Positions 30,044 through 40,551 of a stretch of 58,937 bases of DNA are shown in pieces. Source of the stretch: Candidatus Dadabacteria bacterium (lineage in GTDB: Bacteria > Desulfobacterota_D > UBA1144 > Nemesobacterales > JADFKM01). The number at the start of each line of letters is the position of its first letter. The stretch's first letter is position 1. The notes below the pieces were generated by a model that saw nothing but the letters and a program-made list of their open reading frames with translations, was not told where the DNA came from and made no database searches. Position numbers and translations under genes: made by a program. The stretch lies in the NCBI GenBank assembly GCA_022564935.1, contig JADFKM010000005.1:1-58937 (forward strand). The letters are read 5' to 3'.

Positions 30044-31255
30044 ATGCTTAAAATACAAGCTGCCAGGGAGCTAATTGATGATTTTACTGCCTTGGGTATT
30101 GAACATTCAGAAGGCGGCGAGGAATATACGATTGAATTGGGATCACAGTTTTTAGGTGAAGAAGCTGAAACCGAATCTCAAAACGCCTATTATTCCAATA
30201 AAAATTCCTTGAATTCCGATATTACAGATCTGGATTTTAGGCTGATTAATTCATATTTCAAAGAGCTGGGCTCCGAACCGCTTCTGAAGCCGAGGGAGGA
30301 GTTCGTGTTTGCCGCTAAGATCCAGCAGTGTGAGCTTAAAGCGCAAGCCGCGCTCGGTATGTTAACGGGGTTTTCCGGGGATACTTTATCAACCGACGAA
30401 ACAGTATCTTTTGCCCGGCTCAAAAAGCAGGTGCTCAACAGGGCCGTTAACGGCGGCGGTAATGAGAGGAGAAAGCTTATACTAGAACTCTTTGCGGTAT
30501 ACAAGACCTCTAAAGAGAAGGCGGATTTGTTTCGCAAGAGATTCATAAAAGCCAACCTGCGTCTAGTGGCGAAGATAGCTAAAGACTATCTTGGCCGCGG
30601 ACTTCCCTTTCTCGATCTCGTACAAGAGGGGAACATAGGTCTTATCAAAGCCGTTGAAAAGTACGATTACAGGAAAGGCTTCAGGTTTTCCACATATGCG
30701 TGCTGGTGGATCAACCAGGCCATGAGCAGGGCTGTGTTTTATCAGACGAGGACTGTAAGGATTCCTGCATATGTATTTGAAAAGTACTCCAGCGTAAAAA
30801 ACGTCTATAACGCTATGAAAAAAGAGATGGGAAGAAAAGCACTCCCGTTTGAAGTGGCGTATAAATTAAATATGTCCGTTGAGGGCGTAAAGAGAGTGCT
30901 GAATGTGAACGAAAAGATTTTCAGGCTGGATTCGCCTGTTCATTATGACGGTTCGTTAACGCACATGGACCTTGTGGAAGACCTGAACAACCATAGCCAG
31001 GACACCATAATTGCCGAGGCGATGCTTCCTAAAAGCATCGACGACGCCCTTTTGCATTTAAGTCCGAGGGAGAGGGAAGTTTTGAGGATGAGATTCGGGA
31101 TAGGATACGACAACCCTCTTACTCTGGACAGCGTTGGGAAAAACCTCGGTCTAACGAGGGAGAGGATAAGGCAGATTGAGAAAGAGGCCTTAAAGAGGCT
31201 TAAGAAGTCAAAATCCGCTCCCGCGCTCAGGAGTTTACTGACCCGTTACCAGTAA
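30044..31255 (+). CDS. Group 2 sigma-70 family RNA polymerase sigma factor (RpoS-like)
   Basis: Region 2 (NLRLVAKIAKDYLGRGLPFLDLVQEGNIGLIKAVEKYDYRKGFRFSTYACWWINQAMSRA) and region 4 (LTRERIRQIEKEALKRLKK). Confidence 0.85.
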   Translation: MLKIQAARELIDDFTALGIEHSEGGEEYTIELGSQFLGEEAETESQNAYYSNKNSLNSDITDLDFRLINSYFKELGSEPLLKPREEFVFAAKIQQCELKAQAALGMLTGFSGDTLSTDETVSFARLKKQVLNRAVNGGGNERRKLILELFAVYKTSKEKADLFRKRFIKANLRLVAKIAKDYLGRGLPFLDLVQEGNIGLIKAVEKYDYRKGFRFSTYACWWINQAMSRAVFYQTRTVRIPAYVFEKYSSVKNVYNAMKKEMGRKALPFEVAYKLNMSVEGVKRVLNVNEKIFRLDSPVHYDGSLTHMDLVEDLNNHSQDTIIAEAMLPKSIDDALLHLSPREREVLRMRFGIGYDNPLTLDSVGKNLGLTRERIRQIEKEALKRLKKSKSAPALRSLLTRYQ

Positions 31256-31503
31256 GACCACCGGGATTTTCGAATCACAAGTATTTACATCTTTGATAGT
31301 TATCGGTTGCCGGGGGTGTTGCGTGCTCTCTGTGCGAGGGTTCATTTCTACTTTTGAGTACTCGTATGTGTGCACATTAGTAATTGCGTGTTGTGGGCTT
31401 AAATTTGGAAACCCTCTCGCTTGGCTGTCATTTTTTCTCCAATATCGGGCCGTCTAATTATACAAGTTTCCTATGGCTGGTATTATAGATTTGGGGGGGG
31501 GGT

Positions 31504-32169
31504 GTGAAGGAGTTGAGACAGGGCGATATCCATGCCGTAGTGCGGACACTTAGAGAAAAGAAAGAAATGTGGGATGTTCCCATCGTAACTCTCATGGCGC
31601 AGAGTACGAAAGACCCTTTTAAGGTCTTAATATCCACCATTCTCAGCTTGAGAACGCTTGACTCAACCACAGCCGAGGTGTCCAAGAGGCTTTTTTCATA
31701 TGTTAACTGTCCCGATGACGTTCTTAAATTGAGCTTGAATGAGCTAGAAAATGCCATATATCCTGTAGGCTTTTATAAGACCAAGGCGAGAACAATAAGG
31801 AGGTTGTGCACGGAGCTGGTCGAAAAATACGGCTCTAGAGTGCCCGACGACTTAGATGAGCTCCTCAAGTTTAAGGGCGTTGGTAGAAAGACGGCAAACC
31901 TGGTTGTTACGCTGGGTTACGGGAAGCCTGGGATTTGCGTGGATACGCATGTGCACAGGATTTCAAACAGGCTGGGGTATGTGAAAACGCAAAGTCCTGA
32001 AGGTACCGAAACCGCCTTAAGAAAGCGACTTCCAAAAGAATACTGGATTGAGTATAATGACATACTTGTTTCCTTCGGCCAGCACCTGTGCAGGCCCATT
32101 TCTCCTAAATGCAGCGTTTGTCCTGTTGAACAATATTGCGATAAAGTCGGTGTAACGCGTAGCAGATAA
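31504..32169 (+). CDS. nth: Endonuclease III
   Basis: HhH motif FKGVGRKTANLV, catalytic Asp (VDTHVHRISNRLG), 4Fe-4S motif CX6CX2CX5C (CRPISPKCSVCPVEQYC); GTG start. Confidence 0.92.
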   Translation: MKELRQGDIHAVVRTLREKKEMWDVPIVTLMAQSTKDPFKVLISTILSLRTLDSTTAEVSKRLFSYVNCPDDVLKLSLNELENAIYPVGFYKTKARTIRRLCTELVEKYGSRVPDDLDELLKFKGVGRKTANLVVTLGYGKPGICVDTHVHRISNRLGYVKTQSPEGTETALRKRLPKEYWIEYNDILVSFGQHLCRPISPKCSVCPVEQYCDKVGVTRSR

Positions 32170-32186
32170 ATCAGGAGGCTTAAGGG

Positions 32187-32549
32187 ATGAAGGTTGTTAT
32201 AGGGGAGATACTTAAGTTTAAAGAAGGTGAGCAGATAAGCGGATATGAGGGGTATAAACACTGCGTCTGCGTTCACACCGGAGTTCTTGAAGAAATAGGG
32301 GTTTTGCCGAGCGACCTGATGATGAACGGATGGCAGTATTTCCAGTGGCAGATTCAGGGGAGCAAGCAAAAGCACCTATGGAGGATGTTTTTCACCAAGG
32401 ATGAGGCTGCCGAATATGTAGGACACTTTTTCCACGGTTTTGAGATGGCAATGAGATGGGTCGACGAGCTGCCAGGTACGCTCACGCCCGCGCCAGGAAC
32501 CGTTACCCTAAATCCCAAGATGAGGGATTTGAGAAAGAAGAGGTCGTAG
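32187..32549 (+). CDS. Conserved-looking hypothetical protein between nth and nuoJ
   Basis: MKVVIGEILKFKEGEQISGYEGYKHCVCVHTGVLEEIGVLPSD...; intact frame, tightly packed with neighbours; family not recognised. Confidence 0.6.
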   Translation: MKVVIGEILKFKEGEQISGYEGYKHCVCVHTGVLEEIGVLPSDLMMNGWQYFQWQIQGSKQKHLWRMFFTKDEAAEYVGHFFHGFEMAMRWVDELPGTLTPAPGTVTLNPKMRDLRKKRS

Positions 32550-32553
32550 TTCC

Positions 32554-33060
32554 TTGGAAACAGTCCTGTTCTATATCTTTGCCGCCCTAGCAGTTATAGG
32601 CGCTATGGCAGTGGTGTCCAATACCAACCCTGTGACCGGTGTCGTATCCCTGGTCTTAACCCTGTTTTCCACCGCCGTCCTTTTTGTGCTGCTTATCGCA
32701 CATTTCATTGCAGTTATCCAGGTTCTGATTTATGCGGGGGCGATATTGGTCCTGTTTCTCTTTACGGTGATGTTCCTCAACCTGCGCCCAGAGGGACTCG
32801 TGTTTGACGTAGGGAGGTTTTATGAAAAATTGGGTGTTTTAATAATCCTTATGGTTGTAACCGGGGCGTTTTCTATGGAGCTTTTCAGTAATTCTATCGG
32901 TTCTGCGAATGGAGGGACGCAGCTTCCTGAGGAGTTTGGCACTGTAGAAGGGGTGTCCAGGCTCCTCTTTACCCAATATCTGCTGCCTTTTGAGCTGACG
33001 TCAATACTTATTATAGTGGCTATTTTAGGTGTAGTTGCGATAGCAAAAAGGAGGGTGTAG
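32554..33060 (+). CDS. nuoJ: NADH-quinone oxidoreductase subunit J
   Basis: Membrane protein with NPVTGVVSLVLTLFSTAVLFVLL...QVLIYAGAILVLFLFTVMFLNLR; TTG start. Confidence 0.92.
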   Translation: METVLFYIFAALAVIGAMAVVSNTNPVTGVVSLVLTLFSTAVLFVLLIAHFIAVIQVLIYAGAILVLFLFTVMFLNLRPEGLVFDVGRFYEKLGVLIILMVVTGAFSMELFSNSIGSANGGTQLPEEFGTVEGVSRLLFTQYLLPFELTSILIIVAILGVVAIAKRRV

Positions 33061-33064
33061 GTCA

Positions 33065-33370
33065 ATGAACGTCGACGTTACGCACTATCTTGTATTAGGC
33101 GCCGTGCTGTTTGTCATTGGGGGGTACGGGGTAATTGCGAGGAAGAATATCATAATTGTGCTCTTGAGCCTGGAGCTGATGCTAAACGCCGTGAATCTAA
33201 CGTTTGTGACGTTTTCTCGTATGCATGGGGATATGATTGGGCACGTATTTATGATAATGGCGCTTACTGTAGCCGCCGCTGAGGTTGCAGTCGGGCTTGC
33301 ATTAATAGTTGCCATCTATGCTCACCGTGAAACGGTCGACATCGATGTGCTGAAGATGTTAAAAGGGTAA
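33065..33370 (+). CDS. nuoK: NADH-quinone oxidoreductase subunit K
   Basis: GVIARKNIIIVLLSLELMLNAVNLTFVTFS...AAAEVAVGLALIVAIY. Confidence 0.94.
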   Translation: MNVDVTHYLVLGAVLFVIGGYGVIARKNIIIVLLSLELMLNAVNLTFVTFSRMHGDMIGHVFMIMALTVAAAEVAVGLALIVAIYAHRETVDIDVLKMLKG

Positions 33371-33463
33371 TGGGTAAATAAATTGATTAGGAATCGGTGT
33401 GCAGGGGAATAAACGGGTCTTGATCATTACACACTCGTTACGGCCTTCCAAATTGAGCGGTAT

Positions 33464-35467
33464 ATGTCAGGTTTGTCGGGAGGTATGTCTTTAATGCTTC
33501 TGTGGATCGTGCTTGCGCCTTTAGTGGGAGCGGTAGTAAACGGCCTTGTTTTCGCCACAGGGTTTTGGAGGAGGAGTGTAGGCGGGAGCGAAAATGTTGA
33601 GAGAAAAATTGTAAGCGCCCTCGGCCCCGGAGTCATACTGGTCTCGGCAGTTCTGTCATCGATTTTGTTTTTCCGCTTGCTGGGGCTCGAAGGGGATAAC
33701 AGGCGCTTTATTGAAGAGATGTTCGTGTGGATTCCTTCCGGCTCGTTCACCGCTTCGTTTGAGCTTCTCTTGGACCCCATATCGGCTGTTATGGTTCTAG
33801 TGGTAACGTGGGTTAGCTTTTTGATACACGTTTATTCCATAGGTTATATGCACGCCGATAGGTCATACTCCCGGTACTTTACGTACTTGAACATCTTTGT
33901 GTTTTTCATGCTGATTCTTGTTCTTGCAAACAATTTTGTCCTCATGTTTGTGGGCTGGGAAGGGGTGGGACTCGCCTCTTATCTGCTCATCGGGTTCTGG
34001 TATGAGGATTCGACAAAGGCCTATGCCGGCCGGAAGGCCTTTATCGTTAACAGGATAGGGGATTTCGGGTTCATACTGGGCATACTGCTCATATTCTTTG
34101 TGTTCAGCTCCGTGAACTACCAGGAGGTTTTCGCCAAAGCGTCTGCCCCGGGGTTTGTCGCCGCTGCGCCGGACGGGATTATCACTATAATAGCGCTGCT
34201 TCTGTTTATAGGCGCCGTGGGAAAATCGGCTCAGTTCCCCCTATTCGTGTGGCTTCCTGACGCTATGGCCGGCCCGACGCCTGTGAGCGCGCTCATACAT
34301 GCCGCAACGATGGTAACGGCCGGGGTGTATATGCTAGCGAGGTGCAACGTGTTCTATTCCGCCTCACCCGAAGCTCAGCTTATCGTTGTTTCGGTAGCCG
34401 CGTTTACGGCGTTTATGGCCGCTACTATTGCTCTTACACAAAACGACATAAAAAAAATTCTTGCCTATTCTACCGTCAGTCAGCTGGGGTATATGTTCAT
34501 GGGTGTAGGCTCCGGCGCGTACGCAGCAGGTATGTTCCACCTCCTCACGCACGCCTTCTTCAAGGCGCTGCTTTTCCTTGGGGCGGGAAGTGTCATTCAT
34601 GCTCTTGCGCAGGAACAGGACATCAGGAAAATGGGCGGTATAAGGAAAGACCTTCCAATTACCGCGCTGACATTTCTGGTGGGAACTCTGGCCATATCAG
34701 GCTTCCCTTTTCTGTCCGGCTTTTTCAGCAAAGACGAGATACTATCAAACCTTTATCTAAGGGGATACACCGTGCATTGGATAATTGGAATCGTTACAGC
34801 CGTGTTAACGGCTTTTTACATGTTGAGGCTTTATTTACTTACATTTGAAGGGAGATCGAGAGTGCCGGGTGAATTGAGACTCAAGGTGCACGAATCACCC
34901 AGATCTATGTGGCTGCCGCTGGTCATTCTGGCATTTTTTTCCTTAATTGGGGGAATATTTGGAATCCCGGAGTTTATGGGCAAATCCCTCGGGCTTGAGC
35001 ACTCCAACCTGTTTGAGGGTTTTATTTCTTCTGCGCTGCATTCTTACCCCTCTTCGCACATAACAGGGCAGATGTTCGGCCACTGGACGCTCCTTATGTT
35101 TTCCGTTATTGCGGGCTTTGTAGGTTTGCTCCTAGCCTACAACCTCTATTTCAAAAAGACCTCGATACCGGATGAAATCGTTAAGAGCATATTGCTGAAA
35201 CCCCTCTATAAATTCAGCCTCGGCAGATGGTTTGTAGATGAGATTTATGACTTCTTAATCCTGAGACCTTACCGAGAATTAAGCAAACTATCTGCGTATT
35301 TCGACAATTTCGTAATCGACGGCCTTGTGGGAGGGGTTGGATATGTGGTAAGGGAGTCTTCTTACGTTCTCCGGGCCGCGCAAAGCGGGATACTGAGATT
35401 ATATGTCGGAGTCATGGCAATGGGCGTTGTTGCGATTATTGTGTACATGCTGTTTAGGGCTTTATAG
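33464..35467 (+). CDS. nuoL: NADH-quinone oxidoreductase subunit L
   Basis: VGWEGVGLASYLLIGFWYE, GAVGKSAQFPLFVWLPDAMAGPTPVSALIHAATMVTAGVYMLAR, C-terminal extension consistent with a lateral helix. Confidence 0.95.
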   Translation: MSGLSGGMSLMLLWIVLAPLVGAVVNGLVFATGFWRRSVGGSENVERKIVSALGPGVILVSAVLSSILFFRLLGLEGDNRRFIEEMFVWIPSGSFTASFELLLDPISAVMVLVVTWVSFLIHVYSIGYMHADRSYSRYFTYLNIFVFFMLILVLANNFVLMFVGWEGVGLASYLLIGFWYEDSTKAYAGRKAFIVNRIGDFGFILGILLIFFVFSSVNYQEVFAKASAPGFVAAAPDGIITIIALLLFIGAVGKSAQFPLFVWLPDAMAGPTPVSALIHAATMVTAGVYMLARCNVFYSASPEAQLIVVSVAAFTAFMAATIALTQNDIKKILAYSTVSQLGYMFMGVGSGAYAAGMFHLLTHAFFKALLFLGAGSVIHALAQEQDIRKMGGIRKDLPITALTFLVGTLAISGFPFLSGFFSKDEILSNLYLRGYTVHWIIGIVTAVLTAFYMLRLYLLTFEGRSRVPGELRLKVHESPRSMWLPLVILAFFSLIGGIFGIPEFMGKSLGLEHSNLFEGFISSALHSYPSSHITGQMFGHWTLLMFSVIAGFVGLLLAYNLYFKKTSIPDEIVKSILLKPLYKFSLGRWFVDEIYDFLILRPYRELSKLSAYFDNFVIDGLVGGVGYVVRESSYVLRAAQSGILRLYVGVMAMGVVAIIVYMLFRAL

Positions 35468-35620
35468 AGGTGCTAAACACCGAGTGGCAATTTCTTACCT
35501 TGTTACGTTCCAAATACGCAGTTAAACGATTGTTCATGAATTCAAGTGTGTTAGAGGGGGTTAGAGCCCCCGGATAAATTTATCGGTTAAGAGGGTCAGA
35601 GTTTGATATTTCAATAAAAA

Positions 35621-35649
35621 AGGGCGGGATTAATTACACGTCCCGCCCT
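35621..35649. terminator. Bidirectional rho-independent terminator between convergent nuoL and glnA
   Basis: AGGGCGGGA-TTAATTACACG-TCCCGCCCT 9-bp stem flanked by an A-run upstream and an AT-rich tract downstream. Confidence 0.75.
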
Positions 35650-35672
35650 CTAAAATTTGTCTCCTAAGAATT

Positions 35673-37085
35673 CTAGACGTCGTAATACAATATGAACTCG
35701 TAGGGCGTAGGTCTGAGCCTCATCGGGTCGACCTCGTTTTCGATCTTATAGTCGATCCAGGTTTGAATGGCATCGTCTGTAAAAACGTCCCCTTTGAGGA
35801 GGAACTCGTGATCATCTTCAAGCGCCTGGAGTGCATCTTCCAAAGACCCTGGGACGGACGGTATGCCTGCCATCTCTTCCGGACCCAGAGCATAGATGTC
35901 TTTGTCCATAGGCTCTCCCGGGTTGATTTTCTTCTCAATCCCGTCGAGGCCGGCCATAAGCATAGAGGAGAAGGCGAGGTAGCCGTTGCATGCGGGGTCA
36001 GGGAACCTTACCTCAAGCCTTTTTGTTTTAGGGCTTGGGGAATACATCGGGATCCTAACCCCTGCGCTCCTGTTTCTGGCCGAGTATGCCAGATTCACAG
36101 GGGCCTCAAAGCCGGGTACCAGTCTTTTGTATGAATTAGTTGTGGGGTTGCTAAAGGCGCACAGAGCTGGGGCATGTTTCAATATCCCGCCTATATAGTG
36201 CATCGCCATCTCACTCAGTCCCGCATAGCCCTTTCCCGCGAAAAGAGGCTTTTTCTTCTTCCAAAGCGACTGGTGTACGTGCATACCCGAGCCGTTGTCG
36301 TCGAAAACGGGTTTGGGCATGAAAGTCACGGTCTTACCGTGTGCAAGGGCCACGCTCCTGCAAATATATTTGTACCACATCATACTGTCGCCCATTTCCA
36401 CCAGCGGGGCGTAAACCATGTCGATTTCCGCCTGGCCGGCGGTGGAAACTTCGTGGTGGTGCTTATCAATCTTTATTCCCAGTTTCTCAAAAATCGTTAC
36501 CATCTCGGACCTGATGTCCTGGAAACTGTCTGTTGGAGGGGCTGGGAAGTACCCCTCTTTGTGTCTGGGTTTGTATCCCAAGTTGGGGTGTTCCTCTTTG
36601 CCCGAGTTCCATATACCCTCGACTGAGTCTATGTAGTAATAACCGCTGTGGGCATTCTGGTCATACCGAACGTCGTCCAGGATAAAGAACTCTAGCTCCG
36701 GGCCGAAATAAGCCGTGTCCGCTATACCTGTGCTGGAGAGATAAGCCGTGGCCTTTTTTGCGATATTTCTGGGGTCGCGTGAATAATTCTCGCGTGTTAT
36801 AGGGTCTACGATATCGCAGATAAGAACAAGAGTAATGCTTTTAAGGAATGGGTCGATCTTAGCCGTCTGGGCGTCGGGGACTACCAGCATGTCGCTAACG
36901 TTGATGGACTGCCATCCGCGTATGCTCGAGCCGTCGAAGCCGAGTCCTTCCTCGAAAGTTGCTGCTGCTAACATATGAGGGGGAGTACTGAAGTGCTGCC
37001 AGGTTCCCAAAAAATCCAGGAACCTGAAATCGATAATCTCTACTTTTTGGTCTTTGACCAGTTTTAAAACTTGGGACGGGGTCAT
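35673..37085 (-). CDS. glnA: Glutamine synthetase type I
   Basis: [38 protein letters not shown] (adenylylation-type Tyr). Confidence 0.96.
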   Translation of the reverse strand: MTPSQVLKLVKDQKVEIIDFRFLDFLGTWQHFSTPPHMLAAATFEEGLGFDGSSIRGWQSINVSDMLVVPDAQTAKIDPFLKSITLVLICDIVDPITRENYSRDPRNIAKKATAYLSSTGIADTAYFGPELEFFILDDVRYDQNAHSGYYYIDSVEGIWNSGKEEHPNLGYKPRHKEGYFPAPPTDSFQDIRSEMVTIFEKLGIKIDKHHHEVSTAGQAEIDMVYAPLVEMGDSMMWYKYICRSVALAHGKTVTFMPKPVFDDNGSGMHVHQSLWKKKKPLFAGKGYAGLSEMAMHYIGGILKHAPALCAFSNPTTNSYKRLVPGFEAPVNLAYSARNRSAGVRIPMYSPSPKTKRLEVRFPDPACNGYLAFSSMLMAGLDGIEKKINPGEPMDKDIYALGPEEMAGIPSVPGSLEDALQALEDDHEFLLKGDVFTDDAIQTWIDYKIENEVDPMRLRPTPYEFILYYDV

Positions 37086-37159
37086 AGTGGCGAATTCCTC
37101 CTTTCATTTGTTGTCAATAAAACTAGGTTGTATTATTCGTGTTTATTTATCGTCGGAGT

Positions 37160-37543
<384 letters not shown>

Positions 37544-37549
37544 CTATAG

Positions 37550-37565
37550 TGCAATATGTATACCA
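37550..37565 (-). promoter_or_regulatory. Putative sigma54 promoter (-24/-12) of glnB-glnA
   Basis: Minus strand TGGTATACATATTGCA: GG-N10-GC spacing, close to TGGCAC-N5-TTGCA, 52 nt upstream of the glnB start. Confidence 0.65.
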
Positions 37566-37809
37566 GATATTTATGGGTCTAGGGCCTAAAAAAATATAAA
37601 AATCAATGTAATCATAATGTTTTAATGCCTAAATTAAAAGCATATGTGTTTAAATAATAGGCATGCGACTAACATATGAATTGTACGAGAATTTACCTTG
37701 AGTTAACTAAAAGCCCGGAACAGGTACACATACTCTGCGTCGTCTAATTTCAGTTGATTATTGCACAAAGCTCAACTGGAGGGCATATCATATTTGGTGT
37801 AATATAAAG

Positions 37810-39537
37810 CTATTTCCTCGTGCTGAACCTAATGCCCACTTTGTTTCGGTCCCAAGTGTTATCCGTTAATTCCTTAAGCTCGGGAACTTTTACCTTTTGG
37901 GTCGCGGTCATGGGAAACCCTTCGGTATACACTTCTATAAACCTTGGAACCATGGCAACTATTACCTGATCAGCCATCCAATGGCAGAACTCTACCGGGT
38001 CAAACGTCTCTCCGGGTTTTGTCGTGATGTTCAGTTTAATTTCATCGTCGGAAACGTTGGGAAGCCTTACTCCAACCGCTATAGCTTCCTGCACCGCCGG
38101 GTGTTTCATCGCCAATGCGCTTACGGCTACAGGGTCAACGTTTTCTCCAGATACCCTTATCCTGCTGTATCTGCCGACAAAGTAATACCTCCCGTCTATG
38201 CCCCTTGCAAATATGTCGTCTGAGTTAAAGAAACCTTCCACGTCGAAAGCCTCAGCCGTTCTCTCTTTGTCCTTGAAGTATTCGTTGAGCGTTGTGTGAG
38301 GTATTAAGGGTTTTATGAAAAGTAGTCCCTTGGCCTCTTCGGGTGGTGTGGGCTCTTCGCTCGGGTCCCAGAATGGACGAACTACGACGCCGGGCTGGTG
38401 CGGGTCTCGAAGCTCGACGTAGTAGCCCTCCATGGGGTAGCCCGAGGAGCCGGATCTGTGGTCTTCGGGGTCTTTCCATAGAACCATGCCCATTTCGGTG
38501 GAGCCGTATCCGTCTATCACCCGAACCCCAAATCTCTCCTGGAACTCTTTTAAGTTTCTCGGGGCGGGAGAGCCGAGCATAATGCGTATGCTGTGCTTTT
38601 TGTCCCACTCACTCGGCGGAGCGGCCCAAAGGTATTCTGCCACCGCTCCCAGCATGTTTACACAGGTTGTTGAGCAGTTTGCAGCCCATTTCCAAAAGTT
38701 GGACGCCGAGAACCGCGTGAAAAACACGGCCGTTGCGCCTGCTGCGATGGCACTGAAAAGACACATGACCTGCGCATTGGCGTGACCGAGAGAAAGTACG
38801 CTCATAAGTGTATCTTCGCTTCTGACGCCCTGCTGCTGGAGATAGCCCCTAACGGTCATAATCACCCCACCGTGGTCTCTAACTACGCCCTTAGGCATCC
38901 CCGTTGTGCCGGAAGTAAACATGCAGCGCTCAAGGTCATGGGTTGTAATGTCGAGGCCGGGATTGTCGCTTGAGTAGCTGTCGAAGTGGTTTAAAGGTAG
39001 TGTCCTGATACCGCCTATATTGTCTGGAACATCGCTCTTGGGCCCTGTTACGAATATGGTCTTAAGATTGGTAAGCTCGCCTGATATGTCCTGAATAAAA
39101 GCTATGCTGCCCGGGTCGATGATAAGAGCTACGGCTTCGGAAAAGTTAATTACGTAAGCGAGTCTCTCGCCCTTCTCGTCCTTATTGATAGGCACCTGCA
39201 CCGCGCCTGCTTTGTGAATGGCCAGAATGGATATGACAAATTCGGGGCAGTTTAACATGTAAATGCCGACCATGCTTCCCTTGGCTACTTGAAAATCCTG
39301 CCTCAAGCCGTTTGCGATTTTATTGGCCCATTCGTTGGTTTCTTGATACGAGTAGCTGTTGGTAATGTTTCCGTCCCTATCGGCGACTTTAAACAGAATC
39401 TTCTCGGGGAATTGCTCTGCGGCTTTCTCGAGGTATCTCGTGATTGGAAGCCACTCTTTGGTGTCTTCGAGTTGTCCCAGCGGCAGAGTGCCTTCCCCAG
39501 TGTACTTTGAATCTCTCGGCTTAAATAAAAGCTGCAT
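37810..39537 (-). CDS. AMP-dependent acyl-CoA synthetase/ligase
   Basis: FTSGTTGMPKGVVRDHGG, DGYGSTEMG, GRYSRIRVSGENVDP; start at ATG 39537 after AAGGAG. Confidence 0.85.
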   Translation of the reverse strand: MQLLFKPRDSKYTGEGTLPLGQLEDTKEWLPITRYLEKAAEQFPEKILFKVADRDGNITNSYSYQETNEWANKIANGLRQDFQVAKGSMVGIYMLNCPEFVISILAIHKAGAVQVPINKDEKGERLAYVINFSEAVALIIDPGSIAFIQDISGELTNLKTIFVTGPKSDVPDNIGGIRTLPLNHFDSYSSDNPGLDITTHDLERCMFTSGTTGMPKGVVRDHGGVIMTVRGYLQQQGVRSEDTLMSVLSLGHANAQVMCLFSAIAAGATAVFFTRFSASNFWKWAANCSTTCVNMLGAVAEYLWAAPPSEWDKKHSIRIMLGSPAPRNLKEFQERFGVRVIDGYGSTEMGMVLWKDPEDHRSGSSGYPMEGYYVELRDPHQPGVVVRPFWDPSEEPTPPEEAKGLLFIKPLIPHTTLNEYFKDKERTAEAFDVEGFFNSDDIFARGIDGRYYFVGRYSRIRVSGENVDPVAVSALAMKHPAVQEAIAVGVRLPNVSDDEIKLNITTKPGETFDPVEFCHWMADQVIVAMVPRFIEVYTEGFPMTATQKVKVPELKELTDNTWDRNKVGIRFSTRK

Positions 39538-39829
39538 AGGAATTCTCCTTATACATTTTGAGTTGTCATATTGGCTTGTATATTTGCAAAAAACAAAATG
39601 AGTAGGTGAAAACGTAACTATTATAAATGAATTAGTTTTTGTAGGCAATAAGAAGTCCTGATATTTTTTCAAACTTTTAATCGGAGTCCGAGAATTCTTG
39701 CCCTTGGTTTTGGGTAGAGTAATTCTTCGAAATATTAGGTCTCGGATTTCTCCATTGATCAAGAATATTCCAAATTACGGGAGATTAAGTGTATGTTGAT
39801 TTTCAAAGTTCCTGTGATAGTTTTAACTC

Positions 39830-40495
39830 ATGATTGAGGAAAAGCTTGGATATAAGTTCAAAAATCCCCAATTGCTGAGTATGGCTCTCGCTCACAGCTC
39901 TTATGCGAACGAGTTGAGTATTGAGAGCAATGAAAGGCTTGAGTTCCTGGGTGACGCAGTGCTGGGATGTGTTGTTTCAAGGTTTTTATACGACAACTAT
40001 CACGACTCCTCCGAGGGTGTGCTCTCTAAGATGAAGGGAGCAATCGTGAGCAGGACGTATATTGCCCGGTTCGCCAGGGAATTGGGCATGGATAAGATTA
40101 TCATGCTTGGCAGAGGAGAGGAGCAGACCGGCGGAAGGGAAAGGGATTCAAACCTCGGCGGCACATTCGAGGCCCTGCTTGGAGCAGTTTATCTCGACGG
40201 TGGATTTAAAAGGGCATCCGATATAGTCACAAAGCTTCTTAAGAGGTCGCTTAAAGAGTTAGAAATCTTCGAGGACCATAAGACAAGGTTGCAGGAATTT
40301 GTTCAAAAGCAGTTCAAGGTTATACCCAAATACAGAGTTATTAGAGAAGAAGGCCCTCCGCATGATAAGAGCTTTGTTGTGGAGGTTAAGATTGGCAAAA
40401 AGCCTGTCGGCAAGGGCAGTGGGAAGAATAAGAAGGAAGCCGAGCAGGAAGCTGCAAAAGAAGCTCTGCATAACCTAAGCTCCGCTCAAAGATAG
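39830..40495 (+). CDS. rnc: Ribonuclease III
   Basis: NERLEFLGDAVLG signature, C-terminal dsRBD. Confidence 0.95.
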   Translation: MIEEKLGYKFKNPQLLSMALAHSSYANELSIESNERLEFLGDAVLGCVVSRFLYDNYHDSSEGVLSKMKGAIVSRTYIARFARELGMDKIIMLGRGEEQTGGRERDSNLGGTFEALLGAVYLDGGFKRASDIVTKLLKRSLKELEIFEDHKTRLQEFVQKQFKVIPKYRVIREEGPPHDKSFVVEVKIGKKPVGKGSGKNKKEAEQEAAKEALHNLSSAQR

Positions 40496-40551
40496 AAAGA
40501 GTCATGATTGTATGTACTCTCGTAGTAGGACGGGGATTATTTTAGTGGGGC

